Source of the DNA: Paraspadella gotoi
Lineage: Eukaryota > Chaetognatha
Length of the DNA stretch: 64,000 bases
Direction of reading: 5' to 3'
NCBI GenBank assembly: GCA_051294375.1
Contig: CM119264.1
Coordinates: 15,092,682 to 15,156,681, forward strand
In this document: positions 1 through 12,568 of the stretch, piece by piece
How the letters are laid out: every line of letters starts with the position of its first letter
Numbering within the stretch: position 1 is the stretch's first letter
Notes under the pieces: model-generated
The model's input: only the letters and a program-made list of their open reading frames with translations
Database searches by the model: none
What the model was told of the DNA's origin: nothing
Made by a program: the position numbers and the translations under genes

Positions 1-2
1 TT

Positions 3-37
<35 letters not shown>
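1..37. repeat. (TCG)n trinucleotide repeat at window edge
   Basis: About 12 tandem TCG/GTC units open the window and the tract may continue outside it. No convincing gene surrounds it. Confidence 0.9.
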
Positions 38-38
<1 letters not shown>

Positions 39-454
39 TCATTTTAATATAAGTTATCGCGCGCAATTCGTCTCCCTAATTTGAGGAGGGAAAAAGGAGG
101 GATTTTTTTTTAAAGGATAAGCTAATCAAGCGTTGACGTCAGTTGGAATATTAATATAAAGAGTTGGGTAATATCCTTCAGTCATATTTGAGTTATATCT
201 TTAATTCATCTGGAGATGGTACCGCTACTTTGATGGTGATCCATATCCTGAAGTTTTAATGTTGTTTATGCCTAGTAGAGCGTAGCGAAAGTTATGTAGG
301 AAAATTGTAAAAAATGAAAATGAAAAATGAAAATTTGTAAAAAAAAATTGTATGTTTTTAAATTTATGCAGTAGGCTATATTTATTATTTATATATAGTG
401 TAGTCGGGCATTGCCTAGGTTCACCACGCCTATTAGTATGACACTCTCAGTTGT

Positions 455-560
455 GACCCTGTGGCTCATTGAGTCATCAGCTCATGACCACTAGGTACCG
501 GGTTCAATCCGTTTTGTTTTTTTGTTCTCATCATTACGCATTGGGGTTGTACACTTGTAG
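455..560 (+). repeat. tRNA-derived SINE-like fragment
   Basis: An A-box-like TGGCTCATTGAG (about 462-473) is followed about 38 bases later by a B-box-like GGTTCAATCC (501-510). A CAT triplet falls in the anticodon position (CTCATGACC). This is the arrangement of an RNA polymerase III promoter of a tRNA-derived SINE. A clean cloverleaf is not obvious, so a functional tRNA gene is unlikely. A second unit with the same logic lies near 33.1 kb. Confidence 0.5.
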
Positions 561-1554
561 GATTAGAATTGAAATAATAACCATCCATAAGCTAATCAGA
601 ATCATAGCTTGAGAGTCCGGTCACTCGCATCATCAAGTCTCTCCATCAGTATCGAGAGCCTAAATGGTTCCTCACTCGCGTCGTCGTCGACGCCGTCCAA
701 TGAGAAGACGGCCTGGAGCGGAGGCCTCGTCTGGGGATCATTATTATAACGGTTATGCTATCATAAAGAATGAGATAAGCGTTCCCTTTCACTTCTCTTT
801 CGGGAGCCGTACGACGAGGAGGGAGCGTCGCGAGAGGGAATTGGTGGAAGGGTTGAGGTGGCAGTTCTAACGCTTGATTTGTGGTTCGTTCGTGTAGCGG
901 TTCGTTGCTGTGTAGGGGGCGGTGGGCGCAAATGCATCGCACAATTACGTGCGCATTGACTTTTAAAAAACTAAGTGAAACAAGAAGGTCCCAGTTCATA
1001 TGGAGTTTTTCTCCTGACCCGATTTAGAATATAATCCTATCGCTCAACATCTTATGATTTCATCGCCCACGAACAGAGGATTGAGGTAATTTTGAGTCAT
1101 TGCGTGGGGAGGCACAAGGCAGCCTGAGCCATCGACCCGAACGTGGGCGCCTCTTCTTTGCGCAGGTAGATTATTAATTTATTTTAAGAAACTGACCATA
1201 ACTAGGCTCCTGGTCAAAACGAAAATAAATTACAATATGTTATTTATTTCTTAAATAAGAACAGTCGACAAAGGACTGTTGCTCTTTGGCTTTTGGCGCC
1301 TCTAGCGAGACTTTTGTATTAAAAATTCCTAAATTGATCATAAGGAAAAAAAGGGGAAAAAAAAACCAAAAAGGAGGAAAAACGAAGCGAGTCTGAAAAC
1401 TGGAAAAGAGGATGAGGAAGAAGTCGACGTTGGACAACAACAATAACGACAACAACAACGTCGAGACCCGAGCAGAAAAGAAAACGTATTCTCAAAGTTT
1501 TTTCGTGCGTAAATAGAGAGAAATAAAAAGAAAATGGAAAGAAAGAATGATGGA
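561..1554. other. No gene recognised
   Basis: Only short open frames overlap here on both strands (for example 664-870 plus and 646-999 minus). Their composition is arginine or low-complexity rich, there are no family motifs, and no paired splice sites were found. I see no supported gene. Confidence 0.5.
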
Positions 1555-1579
1555 GAGAGAGAGAGAGAGAGGAGAGAAG

Positions 1580-1660
<81 letters not shown>

Positions 1661-1661
1661 C
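1555..1661. repeat. (GA)n microsatellite
   Basis: About 100 bases of near-pure GA dinucleotides with a few extra A or G interruptions. Reading through it makes spurious RERERE or SLSLSL peptides. Confidence 0.95.
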
Positions 1662-2083
1662 CGGGGACAGAGAGAGAAAAGCAAGAGAGAGAGTGACGAA
1701 TGAAACCGTGACCAGATCGCAAATTACTGCGCGGGATCGTTTGTCGATGTTTTATTGCCCATTTTATTCGCTTTATTGGTCTTTGGTAGAACACAATTTA
1801 AAAATGTCTTTCCAATATTATTTTTTCGCCCATAAAAAATAAACTCCGCTGAATTAGGATGAGGAAGATGATTGGGTAAAAGCAAGGATCGGAAAAGAGG
1901 AGGCGGGAAACGAGATAAAGTATATAGCTATTCATATTTTATAAATTGTATCTAAATAGTGCCTATGACTAATTGACTATGCCTATGACTTCCGCTAGCG
2001 CCGGGGATAACGTGCGTTTTTAGGTTTTTAGGCAAGAACCCTGTTGACAACGGAAGGACGGCCCGCTAAGTCCTCAACGTACG

Positions 2084-2162
2084 TTTCATACGTTTCATTC
2101 GTACGTTTTATTCATAAGTTTCATTCGTACGTTTCATTCGTACGTTTCATACGTTTCATAAT
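2084..2162. repeat. Short minisatellite, TCGTACGTTTCAT-like units
   Basis: Imperfect tandem copies of a unit close to CATTCGTACGTTT, about 8 to 13 bases each, giving an apparent SYVSFVRFI repeat peptide. No gene context. Confidence 0.75.
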
Positions 2163-2598
2163 CATTTCGGCTTGCATTGTAGATGAGAAAATCATTATTT
2201 TTTTGGTCTTGGCTTGCGAAGTTAAGGAGTTTTTATGCAAATAAATGACCAAGTTAATGTAGCACTAAATGATTGTATAAGAAAAATATTTGAGATGGAG
2301 AAGTATTCGAATTCTACAATCTTTCCATAAAAGACAATCAAAGTTCTACGAAAATTTTCATACAAATAATGAAGTTCTCTTGTACATACAAATTTTTCTA
2401 CAACCTAACGTTACTCTCATATTTATTTCTCCTGTATTGTTTGTTGTAATGATTGTTGTTATGTGCTTCTGTATCATTAACTTGATATGAATAAAAACAC
2501 CTCATAAAAATAAAATAAAAATTACAAATTTTTTATTTTAGTTTTTATTAATTTAGAGAGAGTTTGAGTTTAGATACAATGACTTATTTAAAACAATT

Positions 2599-2632
2599 GA
2601 TATGTTTCGACTTTTTTTCAAGTCTTCATCAA
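2599..2632 (-). ncRNA. Hammerhead-ribozyme-like core, solitary copy
   Basis: Read on the minus strand the site has TTGATGA, then A, then a short stem GACTT...AAGTC, then GAAAC and ATATC. It matches the copies at 29.0 and 29.75 kb except that the stem pair has changed on both sides (GACTC/GAGTC there). The first core base is T rather than C, so activity here is doubtful. Probably a remnant of the same retroelement family. Confidence 0.4.
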
Positions 2633-2639
2633 CACTTCT

Positions 2640-3330
2640 GTCTTCATCTTTTAGAAGTCTTCGAAATATTGCATTTTCCTTAAAAAAAACTAAGATTAAA
2701 ATTTGGTAATTTTTTCTTCAATTGTTATGGCAAGTCACTTGATCACACTTGAGGGGAAATTTTTTTTAAATTCCTCGTAAACACGTGAAACCTACCTTGA
2801 CGACATCTTCTGCGTCTCATTCAAAGAGAGCTAACAACGTTCGACTCTCTCTCTCTCTGTTTTAACGGTTAATACAATTCGTCGATTTTCCTTCGGCGAA
2901 ATCAATTTTGAACGTTCGCCTCGGAGACTTGCCTGTAACTGTTTCATGTTTCGCTTTAAAATTCAAAACAACAAAAAGAATAAAATTTTAGCCCGAATTC
3001 CTTACACGATGACCTTATTCTCTTGACGTTTGCCATACCCTATTCGAACTTACTTTTTAAACTTCCTTAGCTTCTTTCTCAGAGTGAATTAACCGAGGTT
3101 TTTTCGCCGCTTGACTTTACTGCTCCGCTGCGCGACACACTGAAAATAAAAGAGCAAAAAAAAAGGAAGAATTAGTTTTTCTCTGCGCTTTTATTTTACG
3201 GTTATTTCGCGTCATAAACCGACTTCTCGTTATGCGCGAACCGGGCCGATGATTTCCCCTCGAATTGAGGCAAGGCGAGGGAGAAGGAAGGGGGAAGGTA
3301 GTAGGAGTTTGAAAGATGCGGAAGGGAAGG
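2640..3330. other. No gene recognised
   Basis: AT-rich sequence with a few short CT tracts. No open frame with coding character or splice pairing was found. Confidence 0.5.
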
Positions 3331-3331
<1 letters not shown>

Positions 3332-3402
<71 letters not shown>

Positions 3403-3405
3403 GAA

Positions 3406-3500
<95 letters not shown>

Positions 3501-3530
3501 AGAGAGAGAGAGAAGAGAAGAGAGAGCGGA
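3332..3530. repeat. (GA)n microsatellite, about 200 bases
   Basis: Long GA tract with AA or GG interruptions about every 15-30 bases. Open frames over it in both directions are artefacts of the repeat. Confidence 0.95.
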
Positions 3531-3535
3531 AGTTG

Positions 3536-5753
3536 CGACTAAGAAATGCCTCCGAGGTGAAATGAAGAACCGTGACGTGAAATTTGGAGTCAGAAAAAAA
3601 GTTTCGCAAGAAAGAAAAGAAAATTGAGTGAAAGAGAAGCTCGAGTTACGAAGGGAAAAAAAAAGAATTGACAGAAAATCTCACGTAGTAACTAGAGATA
3701 AAAAAGCGGATGTACACTATAAACATATGTCTTTATGCAAGCAAACTGCAATCAAAAAAAAGAAAGAAATATAATTTTGACAAAGGACCGAGCGGAGAGA
3801 AAAAAAATCACCGAGATGCTCACTTAGCGCAAAAAGAATTTACAGTCATGTGCAAAAAAATCGCGCCACTTTATTTCAGACTTTAAAAATCACCCTCTAT
3901 ACTTGAAAAATTGTAAAAGTGAATTAAAAGTTTATTGAAAGATGATGAGTTTGGCTTAATTTTTTATTAAAATTGGGTCATCCATTTAGGAACAGGGATT
4001 TTTTAAAATGAAGTACTCTACTGTAAAGCTGAATGTGAAAAAATATTTTCTTATATTTTACATTTTTTATAGTAGATTAAAAATTTTTAAAAAATACGCT
4101 GGACATCGAGAGGAATAGCTGGATAACTGGATTGCCCCAGTTTCTCAAATAATAATCTTAAGCTTATTGAAACATACGATAAAAGATAGGTCAATGATTC
4201 TAAAGCTTTTAAATAAAAGTTGATTCTCTCGTTTTGTTTTAGAACACTCAAGTTTAAAAAATTATATCTCTTGAACTACTTGACCGATTGGAATAAAATT
4301 TAAATATATTAATTCCTTTTTTAAAAATGTCTTTAAAGAGCGTTTGGAATTTAAAGTTTTAAAGTGGTGTATGAGTGTAGATTCAACAACTGTCAAACTT
4401 GTGGAAGTTAGCATATCATAAAGCATGGCGGGCAAGGAAGAGGCAGGCAGGCAAGGCAAGTGAAAGCCTTTAAAGAGAACAGGGTGATGAGGTGAAGTTA
4501 AGAGAAAGAGAGAAAGGTCCTCGACTGGATGACATGAGACAGTGAGTCATAAATAAAACGGTGAGATAAAGGAAGGCAATGAGATCATCCTTTTTTTTTT
4601 TTTTGATTAACGATGTTTTTTTATCGTTTTGCTCTGACTTTCCTTTTCGATTTTTTAAATCGTTAAATTTTTTTGTGTACAAGCCAACGTTTTTATTTTT
4701 ATCCTTAATTCATCACTAGCCAAATAAAAACATTTAAAATTAAAAAAAATATGTCGTTTCATGTAAACTTTCTATTTAAATATATCTAAATTTGTAATTT
4801 TTTCCATTCGCGGGAGAATCTATATTTTCTTTGCTTTTCCAGAATGTTTATATTTTTGTTTCCTTTTTTTTTCATTTCCCTTTTTTTTTTCTCGGTCTTC
4901 CGCCGCCGCTTTCGCAAATCAATCAAAAAGTCGCTGAACCGAAAGGAAAAAAAGGGAAACTGACAAAAAATAACAGCAGAAACGGAAATCGCGCGCATAT
5001 TTGATCCGAGAGCCGAGAGCCGAGAGCCGCGGTTTGAATCAAGAAAGGGAGAGTGTGGGAGAGCGGGGCCGGGGGAGAGAGATAGAGAGAGAGAGAGGAA
5101 GAAAGACATTATTCCTTTACCGTTTTTATCCAGAATCAGGTGACGTCACCGATATTTTTTCGTCAAACAGCGCCGATTGCGTCATATTAACGATTACGTT
5201 TCCATCGACGTCAATAATCCTACTTTGACGTCATGGATTAAATGTTGTCTCATCGATGACTACAGACAAAACTTCGTTATCGCATTTCTTTGTTTGTAAA
5301 GTAAAACAAACAAACCGAAGGCACGCTCTAGCCTCTAAACAAATAAATAATAACCGTCGTTAACGATATAAATCTCGGTCGTCAACCCGATTCTTTTTTT
5401 ATCTTCCAGCGAAAACTCATTCGTAAAGAATCTCACGTTTTTCGACGTCGTATAAATTGAAGGGAGCGGGGGGGGGGGTTAGGAAGAGAGGCTGAAGGTT
5501 GCTCGGGGGGAACGAGAGCTGTAAAGAGGCCCGAGGGGCGGTGGCTGATGTTGTTTGAGGCTGGATTCGTTAAAAGGGACGTGGGAGATCCGAGCTTGGA
5601 GCCGTCCACGTCTAGAGCGAGTAAAATAGAGAGAAAGACTTTTACTCCGTCGGTCCATCCTACAAGGGACTAATTTGACTAGTGAAAGATATCAAGATTT
5701 TAGCATTGGGAGGTTTCCAATTCAATGTCGGATGATTGCAACGAGACAGCGTC
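3536..5753. other. Intergenic, with a TA-flanked transposon-end-like motif
   Basis: No gene recognised. At about 3843 the sequence TA then CAGTCATGTGCAAAAAAA followed by CGCGCCACTTTAT recurs in near-identical form at about 61470. It resembles a Tc1/mariner terminal repeat, but the partner inverted end was not found. The remainder is AT-rich, with a short GA tract near 5080 and a G run near 5468. Confidence 0.45.
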
Positions 5754-5763
5754 NNNNNNNNNN
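5754..5763. other. Assembly gap (10 N)
   Basis: Ten undetermined bases. The flanks show no gene. Confidence 0.99.
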
Positions 5764-5937
5764 GAGAAAGAGCGCTATTCAATTCAATTCTGTTTTGCGT
5801 TGATCAGTCAATTTTCTGCTTGTCAACTCTTCTTATATGAAACGGTCACTGCGGCGCTGAGCAGGCGTCAATTTCAAAGGCTTAGTTCAAAGCTTTTTAG
5901 TTTAATTAATATAAGTGGAGATAGTTTTCTGTTTTAT

Positions 5938-6001
5938 TAGGGAGTGACTGAGAGAGAACGAGAGAGAGGAGAGAGAGTAGAGAGAGAGAGAGAGAGAGAG
6001 A
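5938..6001. repeat. (GA)n microsatellite
   Basis: GA-rich tract of about 60 bases, 250 bases beyond the stop codon of the LIM gene that lies on the opposite strand. Confidence 0.9.
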
Positions 6002-6248
6002 TATGTCGAATACGACAGAGGAACAAAAGATGAATAAATTTGAAATGAAGCGACCAGAGTATGCTCCAAGCCAAGTCGGGGGGAAAAAAAATTTCATTTC
6101 GAATCTTTTATTCCGGGAGAAACAAGAACCGACGACTGCAACAAAGGAACTTTTGTCAAAGATCTTAATTGAAGAATGGATTCGGATTTCGTTGCGGCTT
6201 TTCTTTTCTTCTTCAGCTTAGCGTTTCTCTCTAATCTCCATCCTTCGC

Positions 6249-9200
6249 TTATTTCTCCTCCATTTTCTCGATTTCCTCCACCATCTCGTTCACCACTCTG
6301 CCCACCAATTCAACCATCCTTGCTCGCTCCGTCGCACCCTCCACTTCCCCCGGCGCCACCACCACGTCGTCGGCGTTGGCGTTGCTGTTGGCGGCTTTGT
6401 TGGCGGCGATGGGAGCGGCGGTGCCGGCGTTGGAGAGAGGAGCTTGCGCTATCATGTCTTTAATATCCCACAGGCCTTTGGTGGTTTTTTCCTCGGCAGC
6501 GGGGGCGGTTGGCGCGGTGGTGGCAGCAGAGGCAGTGGAGGCAGCTCCGGTGGAACCTTCGGTTGCTACGCTGCCGGCTGCAGAACTTTTGTCTTCGGCA
6601 TCGCTCGGTTTTATAGCGACCATCGTCGAACAGTTCACGCATATATTCCTAGAAATATAAATCGTTTTTACCGTTGCCCCCGATCGATAACGGTCAAAAT
6701 TGTTACTAATTAATTGTTTTCGATTGATGAAGACTGAAGAGTGGGTGTGGGTTTTTGAATGAAAATAAAATGACGAGAATTAATTAAAGAAGAAAGACAT
6801 CTAAGATTATAACTACGAATGTGTTGAGACGGAATTCGTGAGTGTCGACAGAACACATCTTAAGAATCGTCACCACTCACTGGTTCCCTTCCTGAACGAA
6901 AGGATTGTCCCTGAGTTGATCCGTGCAGATATCGCACTTGAGGCAGTCCTCGTGAAAGCGTCGAGACTCCACTTGCAGGTATTGCGATCCCGGAGAGATG
7001 GATTCGCCGCACGAGGCACACCTGGAACGGGTCGCCGTCATTCGAAGAGGAGAGAATAAGAAGCAGACGACCCAAACCGAAACTCACCTCTCGGAAAACT
7101 TGTCGTTGTAGCAGGGGACGCAGAGAGTTCGGTTGTCGCGGAAAACGAAGGGAGTTTTTCCGAGGATCGCGTCACAACCCGCGCATTTGAAGCAGGAATA
7201 GTGGAAGGGATGATTGCGATGTCGGACGCCGCCTTCGAAGATCGGCTGCGGCCAAGACGTGGGGAACGGTTATCGGGGGGAGGGTGGAGGCAATGGAGAA
7301 ATCAGTTCGACAAGAACCTCGAATCTGCTTGGACTACCAATGTGCTACGTCAAGTATAAAATATTGAGTCTTGATTATTGTAAATAACTTTATTGATTTA
7401 CTTAACCCCTGAAATTGTACAATTTCTTTTCCAATTTTGTAAAAATTTTTTTCCGTCTATATAACTTTTCCTTCTTACTAGGAGGATTTGTCTCTTACTT
7501 TTTCTGCTATGAGCATTTTCACTCTATTTTCTATAGAAATTTTCTCTTCTGTCTGCACCCACTAGATCTTCACTTACATTGCTTTACACAAAATAGCAAA
7601 TTTTAGTCTTAATAAACTACAGGGCGGTACAAACAAAAGAGCATTTTTAAAATTAAAATAGCAATAAAATTTATTTGAAGTATATCTACTACTGGTTTGA
7701 ATCTTTTTTTCTCTAACAAAAGAACAGTCCCATTAAATTTTTTCTATGTTTTTACCCTATTCTAGTTTTACAAAGAAGGAAGCTTTTAGTAATACAAAAG
7801 GACATTCAAAATAAACTTTATCTGCACTCACTAGATCTTCACTTGCACCTGGTCTTCAACAAAATAGCAATTTTTTTTAAACCTTTATTATTTTAAATCT
7901 TTTTAAAAATGTTTTTAAATTTTTTTTAACATGTGTTTTTTTCTTATTCTATTTTATTTTATTCTATTTCTTATTTCGTATTGATCAAAGCATTTTAATC
8001 ATATATATTTATTTTGATTTATAAAATATTTTTGCAAGTACCAAAATGTTATTAGTGCCGCAGTAACAGTTTAGTTTAAGCCCTTGAGAGTGATTTACAT
8101 GTATTGGCGCAGCCACTGGTTCTTTGGGAATGTCCCTTATTCAATGTTTATAACAACTTGCAAACCTCGCTGCATCGCGTGCATTTCTCGGCGACGTATT
8201 TCTGGAAACACTCGACGCAAAATCGTCGGTTTCCGTTGACGTAGAATCCGGTGATGCCAGCCAAATTCTCTTTCTTGCACTCATTGCAGACGAAGCAGCT
8301 CACGTGATAAGCTGACATGAACGGGTGAAAAGTTTTTTAGCATCAATACTATTGCTCTTTTCAACAGTCATTCGCTCGCTGCACACGAAATGGCTCACGT
8401 GATATGATGGGGAAAACAATTTTCAAAGTATTTTACCAATACAGGGAGTGATTCAAAACTTAGAAAATCCGTATTATAAAAATACATTCAATAACTTTTT
8501 GCCTATAACATCCGATGGTAAATACTATTCTAAGATTCGAATCACTAATCTGTACATCTGTAAAGTGTACATTTCTTCTGTTTAATCGTCCTTATCTTTA
8601 AATTTCCTCCATTCGCGAGACATTATTCTTTTTTCTCTTAGATAATTGACTCACGTTTTTGTTTATAAACAGTCCTGGGCTGACCACGTTCCATAGCCCC
8701 GTTGCATTCGCCGCATTTCAAATCCTAAATTCGTTAGCTTGAACTTAAAAGTCAATTGATTAATCTCGGCACATGGGGAAAGATCCGTGCTAGTTTTTAC
8801 CTTGTCCGCAAGAGGAACGGAAGAAGCAGCAGGGGCAGCAGGAGAGTCAGCGGTGACCGCTGCTGTGCTTTCTTCCTTGGCGGTTTCCTTGGCGGTTTCC
8901 TTGGCGGTTTCCTGATTTACATTTGATTCGGCGTTGAAGGATCTTGCGCCGCCGTATGAAGCCATCGGATCTACAGCAACTTTGTAAGAATGTCGATCCG
9001 AGGCCAAGGCTGCCGCACTGTTCATGGGCGTTTGTCGGACCAACGTGGACGCAGAAACGCAACTGAAAGTACCTGATGCGTCGTCTTTTGATTTCGGCGC
9101 CTCCTCGAAGTAAGAATAAAAATTTTTCACAGCAGGGGTCTTTCTTCTCTAAAATTATTGCATCGTATTTTTCTCCTAAAGAACACGTTCAGTTATTTTT

Positions 9201-10318
9201 TTTTTCACCATGTCCGCGACGGCCGCTGCTGGGATAACAGGGACGTGAGCGGATTCCGCTGCGGTGCTTCCTTCTTTGGCGCTCTCCTGATTTACATTTA
9301 ATCCAGCGTTGAGAGAGTTTTCGACGCTAAGGTCAGCCGCACGATCGATGACGACGTCGAAGGACTGTCGAACCGACGGCGCTGTCGCCGATGCGCTAAG
9401 AGCAGACTTCGGAGTTGTTGCTGGAATCGATTTAGACGCGGTAGGGGCGTTAAACGCGCCGGCGACGTCATTGGTGGATGCGTTATCTTTCGTTTGTGGC
9501 GCCGCCCGAGTATTAGAGGAATTTTCCTCGCAATCGGGAATCTCTTTCCTTTCCTTGTCGCTGGGATCTTTCTTTTTCGGCGCGTCGGAAGAAACGGTTC
9601 CCGTCGACAGAGTTTTTTCCGCAGGCTCTTTAGTCGACTCCGCAACGCTTGAAAGCGGCGCCGCTTTCGTCCCGAGGTCACGGGGCGCGTTCCAATCGAT
9701 GATCGTCGAAAGGTCGCTGCATCGATTCAGGTTGCGTCCGGCTGAGTCGCCGCGGAGACTGCCGCCGTCGAAATCCGCCACGCTTCCACCGAAACCCGAC
9801 ACCGCGGCGTTGGCGGAGCCGATGCGAGCGTTGGCCAAGTTAACGGCGACATTGGCGCTGTTCAGGGCAACGTTGGCGCTGTTCAAAACGACGTTGGCCT
9901 TATTGACGGCGGCATTGGCTTCGTTGACCGCGATGTTGGCCTCGGCGACGGCGGAGTTGGCCTCCTCCAGCGCCTGAGAAGCTGCAGCGGCGGAGACCGC
10001 AGAGACGGCGGAGGGAGCGGAGGGAGCGATGGAACGATTGGCGTTCGACGTTCGCGTCCTGGGAGAATCGCATTCAACGTTTTAATTCAACGTTTTATTT
10101 AAACGTTTTAAATTCCGTCTCTTCGACTAACCGATCCTGATTCGGTTGACATTCTACGCTTCGCTCCAAGGGAACTGCGGCTGAGACGACGCCGGTGCTG
10201 GTCGATCCAACTTTGGAAGTAAGAAAGCGATCGAAGTTAAATTTCCAGAACTTAAAACTTGAGACTAAAGAATTAAACCGAGATCTAAAGACAAACCGGA
10301 ATCGCCTTCGGCCTCCAT
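6249..10318 (-). CDS. FHL/Limpet-like LIM-domain protein, 9 coding exons
   Basis: Exons 10318-10297, 10210-10132, 10058-9209, 9103-8801, 8724-8655, 8311-8166, 7245-7088, 7021-6881 and 6648-6249 join in phase to a 722-residue product. The ATG lies in AAAATGG, and a 3' splice site near 10364 implies a non-coding 5' exon. Residues 1 to about 418 are Ala/Asn/Ser-rich and probably disordered. Three complete zinc-binding LIM domains follow at about 422-476, 485-535 and 544-596. The first is C-x2-C-x18-H-x2-C-x2-C-x2-C-x19-C-x2-C. Linkers FQKYVAEK and YNDKFSER are 8 residues, as in FHL and zyxin families, and segments such as PIFEGGVRHRNHPFH favour FHL/Limpet. An Ala-rich tail of about 126 residues follows, unusual for FHL proteins, which have four and a half LIM domains. 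LIM domains bind proteins at actin or adhesion structures or with transcription factors. The LIM identity is certain. The subfamily is inferred. Confidence 0.9.
8035..8135 (+). mobile_element. Fragment of the HINE-like repeat in a LIM-gene intron
   Basis: The sequence with AGTAACAGTTTAGTTTAA and a following GATTTACATGTAT resembles 47523-47590, the internal end of the HINE-like element near 47 kb. It lies in the intron between the two exons that build LIM domains 1 and 2. Only a short degenerate piece is present. Confidence 0.45.
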
Positions 10319-10363
10319 TTTGTTCTTTGACGAGACTCTGGCGGAAATCTTAATATTCGAAAC

Positions 10364-10779
10364 GCTGAAAAAAAAAATTTAAAAAAATAAAAAAAATTCT
10401 AAAAAAGTTACGAAAAACCCTATCCCTTACAGATAGACGAGATTTTTTTTCAAAATCCTTTTTTGTTTAGTACTGAAATGGCAGACGATTGAATTAATTC
10501 AGGATATAATTTTCAACGAGCGTTTCATCATGGATATTGGATAATGGATGATTGTGATCATGGGCGATTACACACCAATGGCCGTGAATAAAACGCGTCT
10601 GTTTGGTTTTGTTTTGCTTTTTGGCTTTTTGCCAAAAATTAATTCACAAGTATATCTTCACAATCACAAAACAAATTTAGATGTACATTTTAGTATGATA
10701 TCGGAGAGAAGAAAGGGAATGGGTAGAAGGAAAAAAAAAGAGAGAGAGAGAGAGAGAACGAGAGAGAGAGAGAGAGAGC

Positions 10780-10821
<42 letters not shown>

Positions 10822-11957
10822 TTTGTTGGTATTCCCATAAATGTGAAGAAATATCGAAAAATGGATGAATTTCTAGAATCCATTAGTTTCTGCGACTGTG
10901 ACTGAGCCGAAAGGGAAGATTCTTTCTTTTTCCCTTCAGAATTCCTCTTTTCTCTTTTCCCCTTTTTTTTACTTTTTATCTTATGTTTGTTCTCGCAATC
11001 GCCGTAATCTTTTCTTTGCCTTTACAAGTTTACACCGTCTTCTCTTCCGCGATAAATACAGAAATGCAAACCCTTTAATGATGGTAGAAAATACCTTGTC
11101 TTCTAAAAGTTATTGTTACATAAATAAAAAATGTATAATAAACGGAAAAAATAATTTGATAATTGCAACACAATATCAATATAATAAATTTCAGGTGAAA
11201 ACTCGGTAGACATAACTTGCATCACTTTCACTTCAGTTTTCTCCTTTTTTATTTTACGTATAATCTTCTTGCATTTTTGACCTCTTTACTCTCTTAATAC
11301 AATACTGTGGAAAAAAATAGTTTTTTCTTAATTAATATTTTCTTAATCATATTTACGGTTGCGGTATCTCTGAATCAATCAATCAATTAATCGAAGAGAA
11401 GTATTTTAAATCATGAGTAATAATTTTTTTGGTATCAGGTTGACAAAAATTGAAATTTTCGAAACTCAATTAGCCAGAAGAAGAGAAAAACTGAAATGGC
11501 GCATTTCTATTCATAGTCAAACTCTTACATACGTGGATGTAATTTTTTTATTGGCTTTAATAAACATTTTTTTAGATCAATATTCAATTTTAAACTCTCG
11601 CCCTCGAGATATCGAATTGTTAATTCCGAAAACAGTTCCAACGAGTTCCGGTCATAGCTAACTTTCTATTTGTCTAGTTTCTTAAGCTTCGGGCTGACCA
11701 AGTGCAATTAATTACTTTCTCTCCGTCACTCTCTCTGGCTCTATCCCGCTTTCTCTCTCCTCTCTCTCTCCCTCTTCTCTCACTCTCCTCCCCTTCTTCC
11801 CTCCTTCTCTTCTCTCAATCTTTGTGTCTCGAATTGAACTGTCATGTCGAGTGAGGAATCGATTCATCAGCGGCGGCGGAGAAGGACAAGTGATTGGCAA
11901 CATCTTGAACTTACCGAGAAAATATTCCAATGAATACTGAAAGAGAGGGAGAAATAG
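10364..11957. other. LIM-gene upstream region, no further gene
   Basis: Contains the likely 3' splice site of the LIM 5' untranslated exon at about 10364 and a GA tract at 10737-10819. The rest is AT-rich. A short open frame at 11413-11661 (plus, 82 codons) has no recognisable features and no splice context, so it is not called a gene. Confidence 0.5.
10737..10819. repeat. (GA)n microsatellite
   Basis: About 80 bases of GA dinucleotides with AC or CG interruptions. Confidence 0.93.
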
Positions 11958-12048
<91 letters not shown>

Positions 12049-12064
12049 ACGAAAGAAAGAAAGA
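11957..12064. repeat. (GAAA)n microsatellite
   Basis: About 26 tandem GAAA units, one of the few tetranucleotide tracts in the window. Confidence 0.95.
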
Positions 12065-12333
12065 ATAAATAATTAAATATTCGATTTTAGACTTAGGGTT
12101 AATTATTAAAGCTAACGTCTCGGTTTGGGCAAAACCGGTTTATTTGTATAAAATTAGAAGAAAAAAAATTTTTAGGCACAATGATTATAAAAAAGTTGTG
12201 AGGGAGAGAGAGCGAGAGAGAGAGAGCATGAGAGGATTTTGTGTACTTCGAATCGACGGAGAAAAACGAGGAGAACGAGGTTTTTATTAGATTAAGTTGA
12301 AGTAATGGGTGGTCAAAGGAAATGAGAGAGAGA

Positions 12334-12483
12334 NNNNNNNNNNNNNNNNNNNNNNNNNNNNNNNNNNNNNNNNNNNNNNNNNNNNNNNNNNNNNNNNNNN
12401 NNNNNNNNNNNNNNNNNNNNNNNNNNNNNNNNNNNNNNNNNNNNNNNNNNNNNNNNNNNNNNNNNNNNNNNNNNNNNNNNNNN
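12334..12483. other. Assembly gap inside a (GA)n tract (150 N)
   Basis: Both flanks are GA dinucleotide repeat, so the gap very probably hides microsatellite sequence. Confidence 0.97.
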
Positions 12484-12568
12484 GAGAGAGAGAGAGAGAG
12501 AGAATGAGTCGAATAAAAAATGGTCGCAGTTAGTGAATGTGGTTTTGTCTGGAGTGACGATGTTTGTG

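Noticed and set aside
3249-3627. Several overlapping RERERE / SLSLSL open frames
   Set aside because: They are translations of a (GA)n microsatellite; the same pattern appears at every GA or CT tract in the window.
9309-9977. 222-codon plus-strand frame opposite the LIM gene N-terminal exon
   Set aside because: The minus-strand reading joins the LIM exons in phase and has the heptad repeat; the plus frame has no splice partners or motifs.
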